Below are positions 23,546 through 28,306 of a stretch of 28,306 nucleotides of DNA, one piece after another. Below the pieces are notes generated by a model that saw only the letters and a list, made by a program, of their open reading frames with translations, was not told the DNA's origin and ran no database searches. Each line of letters begins with the position of its first letter. The stretch's first letter is position 1. Origin of the DNA: an uncultured Oscillospiraceae bacterium (GTDB taxonomy: Bacteria; Bacillota; Clostridia; Oscillospirales; Ruminococcaceae); assembly GCA_934486875.1 (NCBI GenBank), contig CAKSPU010000033.1, forward strand, positions 1 through 28,306. Reading direction: 5' to 3'. The position numbers and the translations under genes were made by a program.

Positions 23546-23620
23546 ATCCGTGCATACCTGTTAAAAGCCTGCACGGATATCCCGTCCCGTTTTTTATAAT
23601 ATTGGTGACTGCGGGACGGG
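23546..23620. repeat. Two adjacent palindromes in a divergent intergenic region
   Basis: A 9-bp inverted repeat (23546-23554 with 23570-23578) is followed directly by another (23581-23589 with 23612-23620). The second is very GC-rich (CCCGTCCCG) and lies next to a GGG-AAA-CCC motif. On the minus strand the first stem is followed by TTTTATTTT and could act as a terminator. GC-rich palindromes of this kind in an AT-rich gap suggest a dispersed REP-like repeat. The rest of the 315-base gap 23446-23760 holds the two divergent promoters. Confidence 0.6.
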
Positions 23621-23694
23621 AAACCCGCCCCCTACAATAATTTTAAGAAGAATAATCCACTCATTGAAATACCGTGAATGACCACTGCAAAATA

Positions 23695-23723
23695 TTGACA
23701 TACGGCATTGTTTGATGTATAAT
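23695..23723 (+). promoter_or_regulatory. Perfect-consensus promoter of the ThrE-type exporter
   Basis: A perfect -35 TTGACA (23695-23700), a 17-base spacer and a perfect -10 TATAAT (23718-23723). The leader to ATG 23761 is about 31 bases. Confidence 0.88.
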
Positions 23724-23760
23724 ATTCTTGCACTTATTTTTTGTCAGAAAGGTTTTGTCA

Positions 23761-25083
23761 ATGAGCAAATTCAGAAAACAGCATATGTCTATCGACTGGC
23801 ACGAGATAGTGGGGGAGGAGAGCTACGAACCCGCTGTGAATGCCACACTTAAGGAAAAATCCTCGCTTGTGGAACGGGTGGGAATGATGATGCTTTCAGT
23901 GGGCACGGGAGCCTGGAGAGTCCGTGCTTCTATGAACAAGATAGCGAGAGCCCTCGGGATCGTCTGCAATGCGGATATCGGGCTTCTGACCATTGAATGC
24001 ACCTGCATAGAAAACGGCGAATCCCGTACTAACGAGATAACTCTCAGCACCACGGGAGTAAATACCGACAAGCTGAACGAGCTTGAACGTTTTGCCGACG
24101 GCTTTGCGGAAAGAGCGGGAAAGTATTCGGTTCTCCAGTTCCACAGGATACTTGATAAGATCGGAGAGATACCGCCCAATTACACGGCTTTTAATCTTGC
24201 GCTTGCATCGGGTCTTGCCTGCTGCGGATTTACATTTCTTTTAGGCGGCGGTCCTGTTGAAATGATACTTGCATTTTTCGGTGCCGCTGTAGGTATGTTT
24301 GTGAGAAAAAAGCTGCTGCAAAGGCATATAACGCTGCTTGCGAATGTGTCTGTCGGTGTGGCGGCGGCGTGTGTTACATATATCCTGCTTTTCAGGCTTT
24401 CACAGCTTTTGTTCAATGTTTCGGGGGTGCACCAGTCGGGATATATCTGCTCGATGCTTTTTGTTATCCCCGGATTTCCCCTTATAACAGGCGGCATCGA
24501 CCTTGCAAAGCTTGATCTCCGTTCGGGACTTGAAAGGCTTACCTATGCGCTGCTTATAATCCTGACGGCTACGGTGACGGGCTGGGTAACGGCGCTTCTT
24601 TTACATTCCTATCCTGCCGATCTTCCCGAGCTTGTGATGAATCCCGTTCTTAAAATGGCAATAAGGCTCATTTGCAGCTTCTGCGGTGTGTACGGCTTCT
24701 CATTCCTCTTCAACAGCAAGCGTAAAATGGCTGTTACGGCGGGACTTATCGGTATGATAGCAAACACTCTCAGGCTGGAGCTTATTGATTTCACAGATAT
24801 CCCCGCAGCCGTTGCAGCATTTATTGGAGCTCTCACTGCGGGACTTCTTGCGTCGGCAATGAAATCAAAGGTGGGCTATCCGAGAATAACCCTTACAGTT
24901 CCCTCAATTGTCATTATGGTCCCGGGAATGTTTCTGTACAAAGGCATTTACTATCTCGGAGCATATGACATCGCAAACGGGGGAATGTGGCTTACAAAGG
25001 CGTTCCTCATAATCATCTCACTGCCTCTCGGACTTATTTGTGCAAGAATACTCACGGATAATAATTTCAGAAAGAGCAGCTGA
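23761..25083 (+). CDS. ThrE-type threonine/serine exporter family protein
   Basis: The protein has 440 residues. A soluble N-terminal part of about 130 residues contains the family segment MMMLSVGTGAWRVRASMNKIARALGI. It is followed by about ten membrane segments made of the ThrE and ThrE-2 halves fused in one chain, with the GIPL-like FVIPGFPLITGGIDLA and TVPSIVIMVPGMFLYKG loops. Members export threonine and serine or small related metabolites. The start is ATG 23761, where AAAGG lies eight bases upstream; a frame extending to 23728 adds a tail that would overlap the transcript start. It converges on the next gene through a shared bidirectional terminator. Confidence 0.85.
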   Translation: MSKFRKQHMSIDWHEIVGEESYEPAVNATLKEKSSLVERVGMMMLSVGTGAWRVRASMNKIARALGIVCNADIGLLTIECTCIENGESRTNEITLSTTGVNTDKLNELERFADGFAERAGKYSVLQFHRILDKIGEIPPNYTAFNLALASGLACCGFTFLLGGGPVEMILAFFGAAVGMFVRKKLLQRHITLLANVSVGVAAACVTYILLFRLSQLLFNVSGVHQSGYICSMLFVIPGFPLITGGIDLAKLDLRSGLERLTYALLIILTATVTGWVTALLLHSYPADLPELVMNPVLKMAIRLICSFCGVYGFSFLFNSKRKMAVTAGLIGMIANTLRLELIDFTDIPAAVAAFIGALTAGLLASAMKSKVGYPRITLTVPSIVIMVPGMFLYKGIYYLGAYDIANGGMWLTKAFLIIISLPLGLICARILTDNNFRKSS

Positions 25084-25093
25084 TCTGAAAATC

Positions 25094-25161
25094 AAAGCTC
25101 CCGTTTTCGGAGACTTGTCGGTACACCAGATACCGAAAGACCTGAAAACGGGAGCTTTTTT
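25094..25161. terminator. Bidirectional terminator between convergent genes
   Basis: A perfect 14-bp stem (25094-25107 with 25145-25158) encloses a smaller inner stem (25118-25123 with 25131-25136). A T run follows on the plus strand. On the minus strand a T-rich tail also follows. It serves the ThrE gene and the large unknown gene. Confidence 0.85.
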
Positions 25162-25174
25162 ATGCCTTGAAAAA

Positions 25175-27271
25175 TTATCTTTTAAATCTTTTTTCGGCAA
25201 GCTCAATATATTGTTTTCGTGTTATTCCCCCGAAACGCTCCGCAAATTCATCTGCACCGTTATTTTCATCAAGTCCGAGACGGGCGGCAATGCGGGATCT
25301 GAGCTTATCCTGCGCTGTCTTTTTCTGTGAAGCAATATGCCCTGTCTTTTCCGAAGCAATGTAATTTATGCCCAGTGATACGCCGTATGTCATTGATACA
25401 CCGCCGTTTCTGTCAATGCATATTCCCATATCGCTGCTGAAAGCGTCATCGAACATATCGGCGTATTCATTGCCGAAGGTATGCATCGTAAGTCCCCATA
25501 CCACTGTTTTCATATTCCTGTTTATCCCGAATCCAAGATCAATGTCGCTTTCTTCAAGCTTTTTGGAGCATACAATGGGATATGTGCCGAAAATGATCTC
25601 ATTATCCTGTGCGATCCTGGGGTCAAGCAGCGGTACTTTACTGAGCATTGCGGCTGTCATATTAGGGTCGTCCGTTATGATGCCGTACTGCCTGTAAATT
25701 ATGGGCTGGGTCATTACCTTGTGAAAAGGGTGCTCCTCGGGTATCTCTTTCCATTTTAAAATGTCTCTTACTTTTCCGAGAATAAGGCAATAGGTATAGA
25801 GATGAGGGGTAAACTGTATCCTGAAAATGTCTCCTGCCGTAAATCTGATGTGGGTACGTTTTTTATTGCGGAAGCCTTCGATAAGCTCCGGGTAGTTTTC
25901 AGGCAGCGAAGATATCAGCTTTTCCGTATATTCATAAAAATCGTCACTTGTTTTCATTTGTCTGTCAGGTAAAGAAGCAGGTATCGGAAGAAGCTGATCG
26001 TTTCTGCTGTTAAATGAGGTCACGCTGCTGTTTTTACTGTTAAGGATAACCTGCAAATGTCCGTTCATATATGTAGGAGTTTGCAGGAGAGAGGGAGTCA
26101 GAGGCTGCTCTCTGCCACGTGATGTTTTGGGGATTATAAGCTTCCTGTCATTCGTTGCAGTATCCGTGTCGCATTCGAGGTAGTATTTATAGCCGTCCTT
26201 TCCCGCCAATTCCTCATATATGAATTTCTTTACAGTATTTCCGTCAAAAAACATTTCGGTGCGTTTCATTATGCCGTGAGTCACCGAAAAACTTGTCTGC
26301 CTGTCCCAATTTTTATCAAGCGGGAACAAGCCGTAATAATACCGCATATCATTGCTCAGTTCGATTATGTGCTCTCCGTCCCTGAAAAATTCCTCTGCTG
26401 TCGATGCTGAACGGGAGGAGCTTTTCTCGGTGCGTCTGACCTTGCCTTTTATCGGTGAGATCATTGATGCGATGTCATTCCCGAAAGCATTCTGAAATGC
26501 GCTGTAATTTATTCCGTACTTGCCCCTCCACATATTCAGAGGATAATATATATCCGTTTCATAGACAAAGCTGCGCTCGCAGCAGGGAACAAAGCCGCTC
26601 ATACAGCTTTTGTATTCAGGGGTATCGAAAGCACCGCACGCCGAAAGAACGCCCAGCACCGAATATGCGTCCGCAGCCGAAAGGGATATGCTTTCCTCCG
26701 CAGCGATAAGCTTCAGAAGAGCATTTACCTTGTTTGTCGGGCTTATTTCCTCCGCAAGTCCCAGCATACGGTTGATTATGTAAATGTCCTTCTCGCAGTG
26801 ATCAACCTCAGGCAGCTTTGCAAATTCGGTAAGGTCATTAAGAACATATCCGCCGCAGCCTGTGTCCATAAAATTTTTTGAAGGAATAAGCCTGTCACGG
26901 CAATATTTTACCATATCAATGAAGCTTATGCCGTTATGAAACCTTTCACCGCATATTTTACAGGTAATGATCCCGTTGTATTCCCTGAGCGGCTCAAGGG
27001 GGTGCTCATAAAGCGAATTTGCCCAGATAAGGCTGGAGAGAGCAGTCCTGTAGCGATGATCTCCTGATGAAATGCTGTACAGAAAGCCTTTTACAGCTTT
27101 TTCGGCTGTGATGGCTGCCGCCGCTGACTTTATCTGATGTATAAGCTCGCTGTGAGAGACGGGCTTGTGTTTTGAAAGAACGTTCTTTTCAATGCAGTAA
27201 TTGATCTCTTCGCCGGTAAGCTCCCTGCGGTGTGTCTGAGAAAGCAGCTTCAGTGCTTTTTTGTCGGTCAA
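25175..27271 (-). CDS. Large soluble protein of unknown function with a CxxC site
   Basis: The protein has about 698 residues and is not recognised. No signal peptide or membrane segment is visible. A C-x2-C pair in ITCKICGERFH (about residues 104-107) looks like half of a zinc finger, and more cysteines occur near DTGCGGY and in FVPCCERSF. The C-terminal third contains many beta-type stretches and ends in a charged tail (ARLGLDENNGADEFAERFGGI region). TTG at 27271 is chosen because AGAGGTG lies six bases before it; a GTG at 27280 overlaps that site. Codon use fits the neighbours, so it is a genuine gene. It ends at the shared terminator and is preceded by two possible promoters, at 27291 and 27447. 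Function unknown. Confidence 0.7.
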   Translation of the reverse strand: MTDKKALKLLSQTHRRELTGEEINYCIEKNVLSKHKPVSHSELIHQIKSAAAAITAEKAVKGFLYSISSGDHRYRTALSSLIWANSLYEHPLEPLREYNGIITCKICGERFHNGISFIDMVKYCRDRLIPSKNFMDTGCGGYVLNDLTEFAKLPEVDHCEKDIYIINRMLGLAEEISPTNKVNALLKLIAAEESISLSAADAYSVLGVLSACGAFDTPEYKSCMSGFVPCCERSFVYETDIYYPLNMWRGKYGINYSAFQNAFGNDIASMISPIKGKVRRTEKSSSRSASTAEEFFRDGEHIIELSNDMRYYYGLFPLDKNWDRQTSFSVTHGIMKRTEMFFDGNTVKKFIYEELAGKDGYKYYLECDTDTATNDRKLIIPKTSRGREQPLTPSLLQTPTYMNGHLQVILNSKNSSVTSFNSRNDQLLPIPASLPDRQMKTSDDFYEYTEKLISSLPENYPELIEGFRNKKRTHIRFTAGDIFRIQFTPHLYTYCLILGKVRDILKWKEIPEEHPFHKVMTQPIIYRQYGIITDDPNMTAAMLSKVPLLDPRIAQDNEIIFGTYPIVCSKKLEESDIDLGFGINRNMKTVVWGLTMHTFGNEYADMFDDAFSSDMGICIDRNGGVSMTYGVSLGINYIASEKTGHIASQKKTAQDKLRSRIAARLGLDENNGADEFAERFGGITRKQYIELAEKRFKR

Positions 27272-27290
27272 GTGTATCACCTCTGTCTTT

Positions 27291-27296
27291 ATTATA
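27291..27296 (-). promoter_or_regulatory. Possible -10 of the large unknown gene
   Basis: TATAAT on the minus strand, but without a good -35. The transcript would start within about 13 bases of the TTG start, an unusually short leader. Confidence 0.35.
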
Positions 27297-27389
27297 CAAT
27301 ATTTTTGATCCGTAAAAATAAAAGTGGGTATTTAAAAACAAAAAAGTCACAAACGGATCCTGCGAAAAAATCTCTGTAAAAACGAAAAC

Positions 27390-27466
27390 TGCAGTAAAAA
27401 ACAATGTTTAGAGGAGCAGTCATTTGGTGCTGCTCCATTTTTTTACAGTATACAAAAAATACTGCA
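27390..27466. repeat. Nested inverted repeats upstream of the unknown gene
   Basis: An outer 7-bp pair (27390-27396 with 27460-27466) encloses GTAAAAAA/TTTTTTAC arms and an inner perfect 7-bp hairpin (27413-27419 with 27430-27436) followed by a T run on the plus strand. Another small hairpin lies at 27446-27464. This could be a terminator, a leader attenuator or a mobile-element end. Confidence 0.6.
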
Positions 27467-27475
27467 TTTTGTCAA
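27447..27475 (-). promoter_or_regulatory. Strong promoter pointing from the IS remnant to the unknown gene
   Basis: On the minus strand a perfect -35 TTGACA (27475-27470), a 17-base spacer and a -10 TATACT (27452-27447). The transcript would run through the inner hairpin before reaching the unknown gene about 170 bases on. Confidence 0.65.
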
Positions 27476-27482
27476 GGCGCAT

Positions 27483-27537
27483 CGCCAATTATCCGGATGG
27501 AATGGAGCGAAGCGGAATGGAATCCGGATAATTGGCG
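27483..27537. repeat. Perfect 16-bp palindrome with a GCGAAGC apex
   Basis: Arms 27483-27498 and 27522-27537 are perfectly complementary. The loop carries GGAATGGA twice, flanking GCGAAGC (27507-27513), a sequence known to fold as an exceptionally stable DNA mini-hairpin. It lies six bases after the stop of the IS256 remnant. Confidence 0.85.
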
Positions 27538-27543
27538 GCGGCG

Positions 27544-28002
27544 TTATGCCAGCCTGTCAGGATACATAATTTCCAGCTCGCCCAACACCTTACCCCAGTC
27601 ACGAAGCGGCATTGTCCGTTTTTTGGATATCTCCGTTGTTGCCGGATACAGAGCCTTAAGCAGTGCTGTATCGATCGGAAATACGCTTCTCTGCTTGTTC
27701 AGACGGCGATAGCCGCTGTTAAGGCTTTTAATGGCATTGGTAGTGTATATGACCTTTCTGACCTGTGCTGAAAACTTGAATATCGGTGAGATAACGTCCC
27801 GGTTTGTATGCCGGCTTTTCATTGCATTCGGATAATCCTTCTCCCACTTTTCAGTGACCCGCTCAAGCTGCTGCAGCTTCTTTCATTCCGGAAAGCCCGT
27901 CGGCATATCCTTTACACCACGATTTTTCAGCTCATTCAGCACTCCCAGCCAATACTTTGCGCTTTCATTCGATAATACTTCCTTATGACCTGTAATACTA
28001 AT
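27544..28002 (-). pseudogene. IS256-family (Mutator) transposase remnant
   Basis: One minus-strand frame keeps recognisable IS256 pieces: GHKEVLSNESAKYWLGVLNELKNRG in two parts, then a GFPE segment, then an in-frame TGA (27885-27883). Next come a QLERVTEKWEKDYP segment and the well-conserved C-terminus with KVIYTTNAIKSLN and MPLRDWGKVLGELEIMYPDRL in shortened form. The conserved CVDGL stretch and about 60 residues after GFPE are missing, so internal deletions occurred as well as the stop. It is not functional. It meets the IS630 remnant directly at about 28003-28009. Confidence 0.85.
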
Positions 28003-28008
28003 CTTCAA

Positions 28009-28306
28009 TCAGCATATAGATAAAATCGAATCTCTTCCGGTAATACTTTTAATGGTTTCATTAGACAATGAGCAGATAGTATCACAAAGTCTGTCAACGA
28101 CCTTTTGAAGTGATTGAAACACTTCATTTTTAAAACCACGTTTTCTTATCTCTTTCCATATCTGCTCGATCGGATTCATTTCCGGTGTGTACGGCGGAAT
28201 AAAAACAAGTTCAATATTTTCGGGTATTCTTAAGGAATCACTGAATAAATCTTCCCAAACCGAGGAAAAAGTGGTATAATAAAAACAAAGCAAAATCATA
28301 GCGTTC
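28009..28306 (-). pseudogene. IS630-family transposase C-terminal remnant
   Basis: The frame includes FIPPYTPEMNPIEQIWKEIRKRG, the DDE-family segment with the NPIE motif whose glutamate completes the DDE triad, followed by the usual helical tail (DRLCDTICSLSNETIKSITGR). The first 20 or so residues do not match the family and the rest of the gene is absent or beyond the window edge, so the remnant is truncated. Its stop lies in the same frame as the IS256 remnant beyond it. Confidence 0.8.

Noticed and set aside
27292..27438. 49-codon minus-strand frame in the leader of the unknown gene
   Set aside because: It is very Phe-rich because of T-rich DNA, would be nearly leaderless and has no ribosome site.
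2366..27885. TGA read as an amino acid, since two transposases carry in-frame TGA
   Set aside because: TGA ends several intact genes here, including the ATGA overlaps of the glycan operon, and both interrupted genes are mobile-element genes prone to decay.

Overview
The window looks like a chromosomal segment of a low-to-mid GC, plant-fibre-degrading gut or rumen Firmicute of the Ruminococcus/Oscillospiraceae type. This is inferred from gene content: a secreted multi-domain GH5 endoglucanase, a secreted LRR/EF-hand protein, a GH127 beta-L-arabinofuranosidase with an AraC regulator, an EpsG/COG5610-type polysaccharide locus, strong GGAGG ribosome sites, frequent TTG/GTG starts and sigma-A promoters with 17-base spacers. 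The species cannot be named from sequence alone.

Layout. (1) 1-3450 is an AT-rich accessory stretch. It holds a minus-strand row of perfect hairpins ending in a terminator, a zinc-ribbon/SEC-C protein with a consensus promoter, and an IS110-family element. The IS110 transposase is cut by one in-frame TGA, and a strongly folded leader upstream of it is a bridge-RNA candidate. (2) 3537-14241 is a cell-surface polysaccharide locus on the plus strand: EpsG-like polymerase, small membrane protein, a secreted protein with highly-expressed-type codon use, GT4, a stand-alone COG5610-type C-terminal domain, GT2, a HAD plus COG5610-type protein, an ABC-2 permease with a Pro-rich tandem-repeat N-terminus, its ATPase, and a sugar nucleotidyltransferase. 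From 6157 the genes overlap or nearly touch and form one operon. (3) 14356-19262 encodes two large secreted proteins, an LRR/EF-hand protein and a GH5 glucanase. They look unrelated but share a homologous C-terminal module of about 43 residues. (4) 19277-25161 holds an AraC regulator converging on a GH127 enzyme (overlapping stops), a MATE exporter, a palindrome-rich divergent promoter region, and a ThrE-type exporter. (5) 25175-28306 holds a large unrecognised protein of about 698 residues followed by degenerate IS256 and IS630 remnants and nested palindromes.

Working picture. The plus-strand locus probably activates sugars (nucleotidyltransferase), assembles a glycan (GT4, GT2, COG5610-type proteins), and polymerises or exports it (EpsG-like protein, ABC transporter). 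The secreted proteins downstream act on or bind plant polysaccharide. The AraC/GH127 pair suggests induced arabinan or extensin-glycan use. The most unusual observations are the shared C-terminal tail of the LRR and GH5 proteins, the two COG5610-type architectures in one operon, the repeat-bearing permease, the hairpin row at 118-283 and the structured IS110 leader.
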